Below, piece after piece: positions 1 to 7,728 of a stretch of 12,807 bases of DNA (its first letter is position 1; the number at the start of each line of letters is the position of its first letter). Source of the stretch: Selenomonadaceae bacterium (GTDB lineage Bacteria; Bacillota; Negativicutes; Selenomonadales; Selenomonadaceae); contig JAFUTM010000015.1 of NCBI GenBank assembly GCA_017484235.1, positions 1 through 12,807 on the forward strand. The letters run 5' to 3'. Made by a program: the position numbers and the translations under genes. The notes beneath the pieces are model-generated. The model saw only the letters and a program-made list of their open reading frames with translations, was not told the origin of the DNA and ran no database searches.

Positions 1-113
1 TCTTGGAAGGTCTGAATTAGTATGCTGCTGAGACATTGTTGTATATACTTTTCAGCATTATACACAGGTATTATCACCGAAATAGCGGGCAACGTCTCAT
101 TTAATTCGGACAT
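1..113 (-). CDS. Family 2 glycosyltransferase, N-terminal fragment (cut by window edge)
   Basis: Only the first 37 codons are inside the window; the gene continues past base 1. The ATG at 113 (minus strand) follows a GGAG ribosome binding site about ten bases upstream. Residues 11-23 read ISVIIPVYNAEKY, followed by a QQCLSSIL stretch. This is the characteristic first beta strand and nucleotide-binding start of GT-A fold family 2 glycosyltransferases, and it closely parallels the start of the upstream gene (SIIIPMYNTEKYIRQCL). It begins 18 bases after the stop of that gene on the same strand, so the two are very likely co-transcribed and may be paralogues in a surface polysaccharide or glycoprotein glycan pathway. 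Sugar donor and acceptor cannot be inferred. The call rests on a short but distinctive segment. Confidence 0.8.
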   Translation of the reverse strand, partial: MSELNETLPAISVIIPVYNAEKYIQQCLSSILIQTFQ

Positions 114-131
114 ACAATCACGTCTCCAGAA

Positions 132-1211
132 TTATTTTTTATGTTTATTTCCGTGCTTATTAGATTTATGGTCTTTGTTGAATTTATTATTATCATAATT
201 ATTATTAATCGCAGTAGTCATTAAATATGCCAAAAGTGCTGAATTGTCTGACGAACATTTAATTAATGCTTTACGTATAGCCACTTCTATTTCGTATGGT
301 TTGCTACTGGATAAAAGACCTTGTATGGTTTTGAAACAGTGATTCATAAAAAATTGAAGTTCCATAAAACTATACTCAGAATTATCAATGAAGAACGTTT
401 GATTATTCATAAATTCGTCAATCGTTTTGGTGCCTTCAATTATAACGTCAAGCCATCTTTCTAAAATTTGCTGAGGCTCACCAGTTTGCTGAGAGGCTGA
501 GTTTTGCCTGATACGAATAATATTTGCCACATTTGGCACACGAACGTAATTCTTAGCGAGACACAAACATTTAAAACAAAATACTAAATCTTCGTAATAA
601 GCCATACGTGGAAATTTAATCTGATTTTCAATTAAAAATTCACGTCTAAACATTTTTATACAAGGCGACCAATAAAATCGACCTTGACAATGCTGATTCA
701 TTCGTTGTGACATATCTTCTTCAACAAAAGTCGGTGCCTCGACAAAATATTTTGCAGTTTCGTTGGAACCGCCTTGAATTTGTTTAGCGTCAAACTTTCC
801 AGTACCATCGTCGTTAAAATAATAATACTTTTCCATATGGACGACATCAGCCTGTGTTTCGTCTGCAATATCAATCAGACTTTGAACGGAATTAGGCATT
901 AAAATATCATCACTGTCGAGGAAAAAAATATATTTACCGTGAGCAATATTTAATGCTTCGTTGCGAACAGTACCAGGTCTGCCGGAATTTTCGTTTCGTT
1001 TAATTAATTTGAGATTTCCGTCAAAGTTTGGTATCAGCTTTTCTACTTCCGCAATACTGCTATCGGTGCTGCCGTCATCAATAACAATGATTTCAACACT
1101 CTGCAGTTTTTGTGACAGCACACTTATCAAACATTGTCTGATGTATTTCTCAGTGTTGTACATCGGTATTATGATAGATATATCAGGCATCGAGTTTCCG
1201 TTGCTTAACAA
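132..1211 (-). CDS. Family 2 glycosyltransferase (GT-A fold)
   Basis: Transfers a sugar from an activated nucleotide donor, probably at the cytoplasmic face during envelope or glycan assembly; substrate unknown. From the chosen start the protein is 359 residues. The N-terminal SIIIPMYNTEKY, the IDDGSTD motif near residues 45-50 and the metal-binding DSDD near 99-102 mark the GT2 catalytic domain. GRPGTVRNEAL and the YYEDLVF segment are also typical of the family. The C-terminus ends in a Lys/Asn/His-rich tail, possibly for membrane or acceptor contact (inference). Start choice: a GTG at 1220 is in frame, but the GAGGTGA covering it is a Shine-Dalgarno sequence placed correctly for the TTG at 1211; an ATG at 1190 has only a weak site. 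It is transcribed divergently from the radical SAM gene and is followed 18 bases later by a second GT2 gene. Confidence 0.9.
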   Translation of the reverse strand: MLSNGNSMPDISIIIPMYNTEKYIRQCLISVLSQKLQSVEIIVIDDGSTDSSIAEVEKLIPNFDGNLKLIKRNENSGRPGTVRNEALNIAHGKYIFFLDSDDILMPNSVQSLIDIADETQADVVHMEKYYYFNDDGTGKFDAKQIQGGSNETAKYFVEAPTFVEEDMSQRMNQHCQGRFYWSPCIKMFRREFLIENQIKFPRMAYYEDLVFCFKCLCLAKNYVRVPNVANIIRIRQNSASQQTGEPQQILERWLDVIIEGTKTIDEFMNNQTFFIDNSEYSFMELQFFMNHCFKTIQGLLSSSKPYEIEVAIRKALIKCSSDNSALLAYLMTTAINNNYDNNKFNKDHKSNKHGNKHKK

Positions 1212-1230
1212 TAAATTCACCTCATAATTA

Positions 1231-1259
1231 TTGACAATTTATAAGAACTATATTTTAAT
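1231..1259 (+). promoter_or_regulatory. Promoter for the radical SAM gene
   Basis: A perfect -35 TTGACA at 1231-1236, a 17-base spacer and TTTAAT (5 of 6 to consensus) at 1254-1259 lie about 50 bases before the ATG of the radical SAM gene. This is a strong sigma-A type match. Expected start of transcription is near 1266, inside the -10 of the opposing promoter. Confidence 0.55.
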
Positions 1260-1261
1260 GT

Positions 1262-1290
1262 ATTATATCACTATTACATTTATACTACAA
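1262..1290 (-). promoter_or_regulatory. Promoter for the GT2 operon (minus strand)
   Basis: Reading the minus strand, a perfect TATAAT (1262-1267) is preceded by TGA, forming a TG-extended -10. It has a 17-base spacer and a weak -35 TTGTAG (1285-1290). Transcription would start near 1255 and run into the glycosyltransferase gene. It faces, and overlaps the start region of, the opposing promoter at 1231-1259. Confidence 0.55.
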
Positions 1291-1308
1291 TAACAAATGA
1301 GGCGTACA

Positions 1309-2205
1309 ATGTTAAATCTTTTAAAAAAATGTAATTTATGTCCACGAAGGTGTGGAGTTGACAGGAGCAAACAACTTGGCTTATGCGGTGCCAGTGACAA
1401 GGTAAGTATTGCGCTGGTCAGTCTTCATCAATGGGAAGAACCGTGTTTAATTGGAGAAAACGGAGCAGGTACAATTTTTTTCTCACATTGCAACCTAAAG
1501 TGCTGCTTCTGTCAAAATTATGAGATAAGCCATCTTGGACGTGGTGTAGAAGTTGGAATTGATCGCTTGGCAGAAATTTTTATTGAGCAGCAAGAACGCG
1601 GCGCAGCAAATATTGAGCTTGTTACGCCAACTCATTATGTGCCGCAGATTATAGAGGCGCTGGACATTGCAAAATCAAATGGATTGCAATTGCCGATTGT
1701 CTACAATTCAAATGGTTATGAAAACGTTGAGACTTTGGAACTTATGCGCGGATATGTCGATATATTTTTGCCCGATTTAAAATATTTTGATGATGACATT
1801 GCGATAAAATATTCTAATGCACCGAATTATTTTGACATTACGTCGAAAGCTATTACTAAAATGCTTGAACTTGTCGGCAATGTTCAGTTTGATTCCAATG
1901 GTCAGCTTCAGCGCGGTGTTATTGTTCGACATCTGATTCTGCCAAATCATCGACACGACAGCATAAAGATAATTGATTGGCTCTATAAAAATTTTGGCGA
2001 CGCAATTTATATTAGCTTAATGAATCAATACACGCCTATGTTTCAGGCTTCCAAATATAAAAAAATCAACCGCCGACTGACGACTTTTGAATATAATTCT
2101 GTCATCAATCACGCGATCGATATTGGCGTTAAAAATTGCTACATTCAGACTGGCAAGACTGCAACGAAAGATTTTGTGCCAGATTTTAACTGCAGCGGCG
2201 TCTAA
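1309..2205 (+). CDS. Radical SAM protein, PflX/COG1313-like (pyruvate formate-lyase activase-related)
   Basis: A 298-residue radical SAM enzyme. Cys61, Cys65 and Cys68 form the CxxxCxxC motif (CNLKCCFC) that holds the [4Fe-4S] cluster used to cleave S-adenosylmethionine. An additional N-terminal cysteine cluster (Cys8, Cys11, Cys15, Cys26) is typical of the PflX/COG1313 group, often annotated as a putative pyruvate formate-lyase activating enzyme although the substrate of most members is not established. The internal PTHYVPQI, YNSNGYE and DIFLPDLKY segments agree with this group. Start: an ATG at 1297 is in frame, but the GAGGCG at 1299-1304 is a ribosome binding site correctly spaced for the ATG at 1309. 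No target glycyl radical enzyme is visible nearby. It has its own upstream promoter and is convergent with the next gene, the two stops being 5 bases apart. Confidence 0.85.
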   Translation: MLNLLKKCNLCPRRCGVDRSKQLGLCGASDKVSIALVSLHQWEEPCLIGENGAGTIFFSHCNLKCCFCQNYEISHLGRGVEVGIDRLAEIFIEQQERGAANIELVTPTHYVPQIIEALDIAKSNGLQLPIVYNSNGYENVETLELMRGYVDIFLPDLKYFDDDIAIKYSNAPNYFDITSKAITKMLELVGNVQFDSNGQLQRGVIVRHLILPNHRHDSIKIIDWLYKNFGDAIYISLMNQYTPMFQASKYKKINRRLTTFEYNSVINHAIDIGVKNCYIQTGKTATKDFVPDFNCSGV

Positions 2206-2210
2206 ATTTA

Positions 2211-2795
2211 TCATTTAACTAATTGATCAAATTCTTTTTGAGGAACGAGCGTAACCAAACCCATAATTGCAAGAATTTGTTCAAGTGCAGCACGTGGAGT
2301 TGCAATATTTTTAACGATATAATCGGTCACTTTATAGCTGTCAAATTCTTTGTTCTGGTCTGCGTACTCAACAAAATATTTAATCTCATCATTTGTGCAG
2401 CCAGCCCGCAGCATACGATCAACAAACACCACGTCGTCAATCATAAGTGAAATGGTTATCAAGTCTTGGTTGATGAACTTAGACATTTGTTTAATATTTT
2501 CAATGTCCATCATAATCATAATGCTGACTTTATGCTTTTGATATGATTCAAGTACCTCACTTTTACGCAGGCCATATTTGCTGCCTTGATACTCAGCCTG
2601 GACGATAAATTTTTCTTTTGCAAATTCATCTGGTTTTACAGTTTGATAAAGTCTGCGCTTATAAGCATAGCGGTCATCAAAATATTTTGTTGTGACTGTT
2701 GGAATGTAATGGACGCCCATACTCATAAGCTGAGAAATCATTGTCGATTTGCCGGAGCAGTGTGGTCCGAAAAATGCATAAACTTTGTTTGCCAT
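2211..2795 (-). CDS. Guanylate-kinase-like P-loop protein
   Basis: A 194-residue protein with a Walker A motif GPHCSGKST at residues 10-18 directly after an N-terminal beta strand. The following order (IPTVTTKYF, then a KPDEFAKEKFIVQAEYQGSKYG stretch in two parts, then a lid and helical region) parallels guanylate kinase, in which a TTR motif, an EF..E loop and a G.YYG motif bind GMP. Here the arginine of TTR is replaced by lysine, and the usual Arg-rich GMP contact segment is not recognisable. GMP kinase activity is therefore uncertain, and a different nucleotide or small-molecule kinase role is possible. The start has a clean GAGGTGG site. Upstream on the minus strand only a weak promoter candidate (TTGATT-N17-TAAAGT) can be seen. 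Expressed divergently from rfbC. Confidence 0.7.
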   Translation of the reverse strand: MANKVYAFFGPHCSGKSTMISQLMSMGVHYIPTVTTKYFDDRYAYKRRLYQTVKPDEFAKEKFIVQAEYQGSKYGLRKSEVLESYQKHKVSIMIMMDIENIKQMSKFINQDLITISLMIDDVVFVDRMLRAGCTNDEIKYFVEYADQNKEFDSYKVTDYIVKNIATPRAALEQILAIMGLVTLVPQKEFDQLVK

Positions 2796-2901
2796 ATTTC
2801 CACCTCAATTTAATTTTAAGAAAAAACTTTATGCCTATACTTTACCACAAACAAGCCAAACAATCAAAATTTTTTTATTGTATATTTTATTTATTTTTAT
2901 C

Positions 2902-2929
2902 TTTACCAAAAATTTAAATATGTTATAAT
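2902..2929 (+). promoter_or_regulatory. TG-extended promoter for rfbC-rfbB
   Basis: TGTTATAAT (2921-2929) is a consensus -10 with the TG extension, preceded at 16 bases by TTTACC (2902-2907), a weak -35. The surrounding 2840-2940 stretch is very AT-rich, consistent with an UP-type element. It lies about 30 bases ahead of the rfbC start. Confidence 0.6.
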
Positions 2930-2960
2930 GTAAAAAAAAATGAAAGTGATGTGATTTAAT

Positions 2961-3551
2961 ATGAAGGTAACACAGACAAATTTAAAAGGTGTAATTGTTA
3001 TTGAGCCGCAGGTATTCGGAGATGAACGCGGCTGGTTTATGGAGAGCTGGTCAAAACAGAAATATGATTCCGTTTTGCCGCACATTGATTTTGTCCAGGA
3101 CAATCATTCATATTCAGCTGAAAAAGGCGTGCTTCGCGGCTTGCATTATCAAATTGATCCAATGGCACAGGCTAAACTGATTCGCTGCACAAGAGGCAGT
3201 ATCTTTGATGTGGCGGTTGACATTAGAAAAAATTCACCACAATATAAGAAATGGACGGGCGTAACTCTCTCTGCGGATAATAAGAAACAGCTTTTCATTC
3301 CGCAAGGCTTTGCTCACGGATTCCTTACACTGACAGATGATGTGGAAGTTCAATATAAAGCTGATAACTATTACGCGCCACACTATGATGGCAACATTCG
3401 CTGGGACGATCCAGACATTGGCATTGAGTGGCCGTTTGAGCCTTCCATATTGTCTGATAAAGATAAAAATGCACCGTTACTTAAAGAAAGAGTCGAACGT
3501 AATGAATTAAACTTTATGTTCGATGAAGATTTAAGATTATGGAACTTCTAA
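2961..3551 (+). CDS. rfbC: dTDP-4-dehydrorhamnose 3,5-epimerase
   Basis: RmlC converts dTDP-4-keto-6-deoxy-D-glucose to its L-lyxo epimer, the third step towards dTDP-L-rhamnose, in the cytoplasm. The protein is 196 residues, near the usual family size, and has the cupin fold signature: DERGWFMESW near 21-30, FVQDNHSYS near 44-52, GVLRGLHYQ with the catalytic His62, and IPQGFAHGFLTL near 113-124. A tyrosine-containing segment (YKADNYYAP) and RWDDPDIGIEWP follow, where the family has its active-site Tyr and the Asp of the His-Asp pair. The ATG is preceded by only a weak ribosome binding site (GTGAT), but the conserved N-terminus supports this start. It is first in a two-gene unit with rfbB. 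The companion genes rfbA and rfbD are not in this window. Confidence 0.95.
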   Translation: MKVTQTNLKGVIVIEPQVFGDERGWFMESWSKQKYDSVLPHIDFVQDNHSYSAEKGVLRGLHYQIDPMAQAKLIRCTRGSIFDVAVDIRKNSPQYKKWTGVTLSADNKKQLFIPQGFAHGFLTLTDDVEVQYKADNYYAPHYDGNIRWDDPDIGIEWPFEPSILSDKDKNAPLLKERVERNELNFMFDEDLRLWNF

Positions 3552-3598
3552 ATTTTTAGCAATTAACAATTAATTTCAAAAATTTTGGAGTGATTCTT

Positions 3599-4618
3599 AT
3601 GAATATTGTAGTAACTGGCGGCGCAGGTTTTATTGGCAGTAATTTTGTTTATTATCTGTTAAATAACCGCCCGTCAGATAAGGTAATCTGCTTTGATAAA
3701 TTGACTTACGCTGGCAATCTTGAGACACTGGAGCCGGCACAATCCAATAAAAATTTTAAATTCATTCGCGGAGACATTGCCAACCGTCAAGACGTTGAAA
3801 CTCTGTTTGAAAATGAAAAGCCAGATGTAATTGTCAATTTTGCGGCAGAATCTCACGTTGACCGCTCAATTGAGGAGCCAGAACTTTTTTTGAAGACCAA
3901 TATTATCGGCACAAGTATCCTGCTTGATGCCTGCAAGAAGTTCGGCATTAAACGTTTCCACCAAGTATCAACTGATGAAGTTTATGGAGACCTGCCACTT
4001 GACAGGCCGGATTTATTTTTTACCGAAGAATCTCCATTAAAGCCAAGTAGTCCTTACAGTGCGAGCAAGACCTCAGCGGATTTACTGGCAATGACAAATT
4101 GGCGTAGTTCAAAAGTGCCGGTGACAATATCAAGGTGCAGCAATAACTATGGACCTTACCATCACCCAGAAAAATTAATTCCACTGGTGATAACGCGAGC
4201 ATTAAATGATAAGTCGATACCGGTTTATGGAACTGGACTGAATGTTCGAGACTGGCTTTACGTTGAAGATCACTGTTCGGCAATTGATTTAATTATAAGA
4301 GACGGCAAAGCGGGCGAAATTTATAATGTCGGCGGACACAATGAGCGTGCCAATATTGAAGTGGTTGAAACTATTCTGCACATTCTTGGCAAGCCGGAAT
4401 CGCTCATTGAATACGTCACTGACAGAAAAGGTCACGATTTACGCTATGCAATTGATCCTCATAAAATTGAGACTGAGCTTGGCTGGAAGCCCAAAACTAA
4501 ATTTGAAGAAGGAATAAATAAAACTGTCAGTTGGTATCTTGAAAATAAAGACTGGTGGCAGAAAATTATCAGCGGCGAATATCAGAATTATTATCAAAAG
4601 ATGTACGGCAATCGTTAA
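3599..4618 (+). CDS. rfbB: dTDP-glucose 4,6-dehydratase
   Basis: RmlB makes dTDP-4-keto-6-deoxy-D-glucose from dTDP-glucose using tightly bound NAD+, supplying the rfbC enzyme encoded just upstream. The 339-residue protein is an extended short-chain dehydrogenase. The GGAGFIG nucleotide motif has glycines at 7, 10 and 13. The Thr125-Asp126-Glu127 triad of STDEVYG provides the dehydratase acid/base residues. Tyr153 and Lys157 of YSASK complete the active site. SNNYGPYHHPEKLIP and RDWLYVEDHC are standard RmlB sequences. Start: a GTG at 3590 is in frame but overlaps the GGAG site (3587-3590), which is spaced for the ATG at 3599. The gap from rfbC is 47 bases with no terminator. A strong terminator follows the stop. 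Product use in rhamnose or another 6-deoxysugar is open. Confidence 0.95.
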   Translation: MNIVVTGGAGFIGSNFVYYLLNNRPSDKVICFDKLTYAGNLETLEPAQSNKNFKFIRGDIANRQDVETLFENEKPDVIVNFAAESHVDRSIEEPELFLKTNIIGTSILLDACKKFGIKRFHQVSTDEVYGDLPLDRPDLFFTEESPLKPSSPYSASKTSADLLAMTNWRSSKVPVTISRCSNNYGPYHHPEKLIPLVITRALNDKSIPVYGTGLNVRDWLYVEDHCSAIDLIIRDGKAGEIYNVGGHNERANIEVVETILHILGKPESLIEYVTDRKGHDLRYAIDPHKIETELGWKPKTKFEEGINKTVSWYLENKDWWQKIISGEYQNYYQKMYGNR

Positions 4619-4634
4619 ATAATTATCAAGTAAC

Positions 4635-4684
4635 AGGAAATTTTTTACTAAGTTTATCAAGTAAAAAGTTTCCTTTATTTTTTT
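4635..4684 (+). terminator. Rho-independent terminator of rfbC-rfbB
   Basis: Left arm 4635-4649 and right arm 4660-4674 pair over 15 positions with a single G-U wobble and a 10-base loop, followed by a T-rich run to 4684. It sits 16 bases after the rfbB stop. The same 11 bases TTATCAAGTAA occur just before the hairpin (4623-4633) and again in the loop and right arm (4654-4664). Confidence 0.85.
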
Positions 4685-4705
4685 GTGACAATTTGCAAAA
4701 AATAC

Positions 4706-4733
4706 TGCAAATATTTAAAATTAATGATATACT
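4706..4733 (+). promoter_or_regulatory. TG-extended promoter for aroA
   Basis: TGATATACT (4725-4733) is a near-consensus extended -10 in an AT-rich stretch. The -35 position (TGCAAA, 4706-4711, spacer 16) is poor, as is common when the TG extension is present. It lies 45 bases before the aroA start and after the rfbB terminator, so aroA probably begins a new transcription unit. Confidence 0.5.
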
Positions 4734-4777
4734 ATTTTTCGTCAATATTTTGTCAATAAATTAATGGAAGTGATAAC

Positions 4778-6061
4778 TTGAAAAAAATTCTACCGTTAAA
4801 TCGTGGGCTGCAAGGTAATATTACTATCCCAGGTGATAAGTCTATTTCGCACCGCAGTATTATGTTATCGAGTCTGGGCAATACTCCAGTTGAGATTACA
4901 AACTTTTTGAAGGGCGCAGACTGCTTGTCGACGATAGCCTGTATGCGTGCAATGGGCGTTAAGATTGAGGAATATAACGATAAAATTTTAGTGACAGGCA
5001 ATGGTCTCACTGGTCTTGCTGAGCCAAACAATATACTTGACGCCGGCAACTCTGGTACTACATTGAGACTGCTGCTTGGACTTCTGTCCGCGCAAAAATT
5101 TTTGACGACGTTTACCGGCGACGACTCACTTAGACGCCGACCAATGGGCAGAGTGATAAAGCCACTTAAAATGATGGGTGCAAATATAGTTGGTCGTAAT
5201 CAAAATAACAACTTGCCGATAACAATTATTCCGTCTGCTGAAAAATTACGAGGCATAACATATAAAATGCCGGTTGCGAGTGCGCAGGTTAAGTCGGCAA
5301 TCATACTTGCCGGACTTTATGCAGAAGATGTGACAACTATAATTGAGCCGTATCCGTCACGCGATCATACAGAGAAGATGCTTTCTGCCTTTGGAGCGAA
5401 AATAAATAAATCTCACAATGAAATAAAAGTATACCCAACTGACAATCTCATTGCACCTGATAAAATCGAAGTGCCAGGCGATATAAGCTCAGCGGCATAC
5501 TGGATTGTGCTGGCGACGATTCTCAAGGGCAGTGACGTTACGATTAAGAATGTCGGCATTAATGAAACGCGCACAGGTATTATTGATGTGCTTAGATCAA
5601 TGGGTGCAGAAATTGACCTTGTAAATGAGCGCGTCAGTGGCGGTGAACTTTTTGCAGATATTCACGTTGTAAACAGTGAATTGCGCGGTACAACTTTTGG
5701 CGGTGAGATGATTCCGCGATTGATTGACGAGATACCAGTGATTGCCGTTGCCGCTGCTTTTGCTGAGGGCGATACAATAATTAAAGATGTTGGCGAACTC
5801 CGCGTTAAAGAGACTGACCGGCTTAAAGCTATTGTTGACGAATATAATAAAATTGCGGCCGGAGCGTTTGAAGCTAATGCAGACAGCCTCATTATTCACG
5901 GCAATAGGAATTTCAATTTTGCTGAGTGCAAGACATATGACGACCATAGAATGGCAATGTCACTTACAATTTTTGGTGCAGCGGCAAATGGTGTGTCTTT
6001 AGATAATGATGATTGCGTTAAGATTTCTTATCCAGATTTTTATGATAAATTTTATTTTTGA
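4778..6061 (+). CDS. aroA: 3-phosphoshikimate 1-carboxyvinyltransferase (EPSP synthase)
   Basis: Joins shikimate-3-phosphate and phosphoenolpyruvate to form EPSP, the sixth step of the shikimate pathway to chorismate and aromatic amino acids; cytoplasmic. The 427-residue length is normal. Visible motifs: PGDKSISHRS (Lys21, Ser22, Arg26, substrate binding), LDAGNSGTTLRLL around 88-98, RRRPMGR near 119-125, SAQVKSAIILAGL near 168-180, LIDEIPVIAVAA, RVKETDRL and the C-terminal DDHRMAM. The GDKSISHRS and GNSGTTLRL forms resemble those of low-GC Gram-positive enzymes more than enterobacterial AroA. The start is TTG, with GGAAGTGA ending about five bases before it; no ATG alternative keeps the PGDKS domain intact. 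Its stop codon lies inside the ribosome binding site of cmk, so translation of the two is probably coupled. Confidence 0.96.
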   Translation: MKKILPLNRGLQGNITIPGDKSISHRSIMLSSLGNTPVEITNFLKGADCLSTIACMRAMGVKIEEYNDKILVTGNGLTGLAEPNNILDAGNSGTTLRLLLGLLSAQKFLTTFTGDDSLRRRPMGRVIKPLKMMGANIVGRNQNNNLPITIIPSAEKLRGITYKMPVASAQVKSAIILAGLYAEDVTTIIEPYPSRDHTEKMLSAFGAKINKSHNEIKVYPTDNLIAPDKIEVPGDISSAAYWIVLATILKGSDVTIKNVGINETRTGIIDVLRSMGAEIDLVNERVSGGELFADIHVVNSELRGTTFGGEMIPRLIDEIPVIAVAAAFAEGDTIIKDVGELRVKETDRLKAIVDEYNKIAAGAFEANADSLIIHGNRNFNFAECKTYDDHRMAMSLTIFGAAANGVSLDNDDCVKISYPDFYDKFYF

Positions 6062-6075
6062 GGTGGATTATAATT

Positions 6076-6735
6076 ATGAATAAAAAAATTGTGGCGGTCG
6101 ACGGACCTGCTGGTGCCGGTAAAAGCACTGTATCCAAAATCGTGGCTCAAAAATTAGGATATACTTACATAGACACTGGTGCGATGTATCGTGCTGTAGC
6201 TTATAAAGTCCTTCGACAAGGTAAGCCGGTGACGGAGCAATTGATTACGGATATTGTACGAGATATTGATATTGATTTGCAATACGTTGACGGTGTAACA
6301 AAAGTTTTCGTTGATGGTGAAGAAATTACCGGCGAAATACGGACTCCTGAAGTCAGCAGTATTGCATCGAAAGTTGCAACAATTGGTTTTGTGCGTGAAA
6401 AGCTGACTGAGCTGCAGCGCAAAATGGCAACACGCGGAGGTGTAATAATGGACGGTCGAGACATTGCAACTCACGTTTTGCCAAATGCAGATGTTAAAAT
6501 TTTTCTCACGGCTTCAATCGAAGAACGTGCCCGTCGACGCTATGATGAATTAAAAGCTAAAGGGTATGACATTAATCTAGATGAAGTTGCTAAAGAAATA
6601 GCTCTTCGTGATAAGCAGGATACCGAACGTGAGATTGCGCCGCTCATTAAAGCTGAAGATGCCGTTTTGCTTGATACTACTAATAAAACCATTGATGAAG
6701 TAGTAGACGATATTTTAAATTTGTGTCGTAAATGA
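6076..6735 (+). CDS. cmk: Cytidylate kinase
   Basis: Phosphorylates CMP and dCMP with ATP, recycling cytidine nucleotides released by lipid and RNA turnover. The 219-residue protein has the Walker A motif GPAGAGKST (10-18), DTGAMYRAVAYK (33-44), the MDGRDIATHVLP loop and the RARRRYDELKAKG lid region typical of bacterial Cmk. An upstream TTG at 6058 is in frame, but GAGGTGG at 6060-6066, which includes the aroA stop, is spaced for the ATG at 6076, and the protein then begins MNKKIVAVDGP as expected. cmk commonly sits next to plsC and ispH in Clostridia and Negativicutes, or next to rpsA in Proteobacteria. Here the gap to plsC is occupied by an AT-rich glycosyltransferase gene. Confidence 0.96.
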   Translation: MNKKIVAVDGPAGAGKSTVSKIVAQKLGYTYIDTGAMYRAVAYKVLRQGKPVTEQLITDIVRDIDIDLQYVDGVTKVFVDGEEITGEIRTPEVSSIASKVATIGFVREKLTELQRKMATRGGVIMDGRDIATHVLPNADVKIFLTASIEERARRRYDELKAKGYDINLDEVAKEIALRDKQDTEREIAPLIKAEDAVLLDTTNKTIDEVVDDILNLCRK

Positions 6736-6764
6736 TACATAACTGATATGAGGCGTGTAGTTCT

Positions 6765-7728
6765 ATGAAGACAATAAATATAATGACCTCGTGTGACGGA
6801 AATTTATTGAAATATATCCCGATTCAGCTCGAATCAATTACTGCTAATCTCAAAGATAGAAATATTAAATTTTATCTATTTCACGACGGTAAAGAACAAG
6901 ATTATATAAACAAACTAAAACAGATACCTTATGATAACATAACTTTTAATGATGTTATTGTTGAAGACGCTGATGTTTATGAAGCCATATCGAGTTGGGG
7001 GGGGGGCATGGCACGGAGCAGCTTATTATAGCCTGTGTGCTTATAAATATCTTCCTAAGGATATGGACAGAATCCTTTATATCGATGCAGGCGATGTGTT
7101 GATAATTGGCGATATTGATAAATATTATTTTGATGATTTTGAAGATAAAATGCTCATTGTTACTGGTATAAGATACAAATTATTAAATAATAAAGTAGCT
7201 TTGTATAATCCAAGAGATTTATTTTATGATAAATTTTTTAAGGATATATCTCGTGGTCTCTTTAATTCTGGTTCTTATGTTATAAATTTGAATAAAATGC
7301 GACAGCAAAATTATGATATTAAAGATTATTTTATCTGTGCTAAAATTTTATATCATTCAAGAGGTAAAAATTCGAACATTTACTTTGGAGATCAGGGCTT
7401 CTTATCCTTGATGTTTGTTGGTAACATAAAAATATTTGGCTATCCAGAAATAATAAATTTATGGCATATGCCATATAACTTCTGCATGTGGTATTTTGAT
7501 AAAATGATAAAAAATCCAGATTATAAGTTTTATGTCATTCATTTTGCAAATAATTTTAAACCTTGGCTTGGCAAGTATCCTATATTTTTGAAACGATTTC
7601 AAGCTGAAGATATGTTACATAATCTTGATGATTTAAAGTTAGGTCAAGCTCAATACTATTATATGTGGCACGAATATGCTATAATGGCAAATGATAGATT
7701 GAACGCTTGTAATATTAGTGATTTATAA
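6765..7728 (+). CDS. Family 8 glycosyltransferase, frame broken at a poly-G tract (probably phase-variable, OFF as read)
   Basis: Two reading frames together encode one GT8 protein. The first starts at ATG 6765 after GAGGCG and ends at a TAG at 7029-7031 (88 residues). The other continues from the G tract to 7728. The first part has the family N-terminus (INIMTSCDGNLLKYIPIQLESI, split as needed). The second has WHGAAYYSL, DRILYIDAGDVLI in the metal-binding position (DAGD rather than the usual DxD), LFNSGSYVINLNKMR, GDQGFLSLMF and the C-terminal IHFANNFKPWL. The break falls exactly at ten consecutive G (6997-7006). With nine or twelve G the frame is continuous and gives about 320 residues, a normal GT8 size. 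As read, the product stops before the catalytic motif. Base composition is much more AT-rich than neighbouring genes (29 G+C in 7141-7260), suggesting acquisition. A sequencing homopolymer error is the main alternative. Confidence 0.8.
6997..7006. repeat. Homopolymeric G tract (10 G), putative slipped-strand switch
   Basis: Ten uninterrupted G lie within the coding region of the GT8 gene, near codon 78. The first G is the second codon position. Counting frames, tract lengths divisible by three (9 or 12) put the upstream and downstream parts in one frame, while 10, as here, causes a stop 23 bases after the tract. In Campylobacter, Helicobacter and Neisseria, similar tracts in surface-modifying genes are known contingency loci. 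Confidence 0.8.

Noticed and set aside
3552..3598. CAATTAACAATTAATT spacer between rfbC and rfbB looks repeat-like.
   Set aside because: Too short and too AT-rich to separate from chance; no pairing partner or second copy found in the window.
4623..4664. Direct repeat TTATCAAGTAA twice around the rfbB terminator.
   Set aside because: Possibly a duplication or an alternative pairing partner, but the second copy is fully explained by the terminator loop and right arm; no function can be supported.
5597..5947. Open frame of 116 codons on the minus strand inside aroA.
   Set aside because: Antisense shadow of a strongly conserved gene, with no ribosome binding site and no recognisable protein pattern.
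6949..7728. The second half of the GT8 locus as an independent gene starting at ATG 6949.
   Set aside because: No ribosome binding site before 6949, and the residues encoded before the G tract in that frame do not resemble GT8, while the other frame does.
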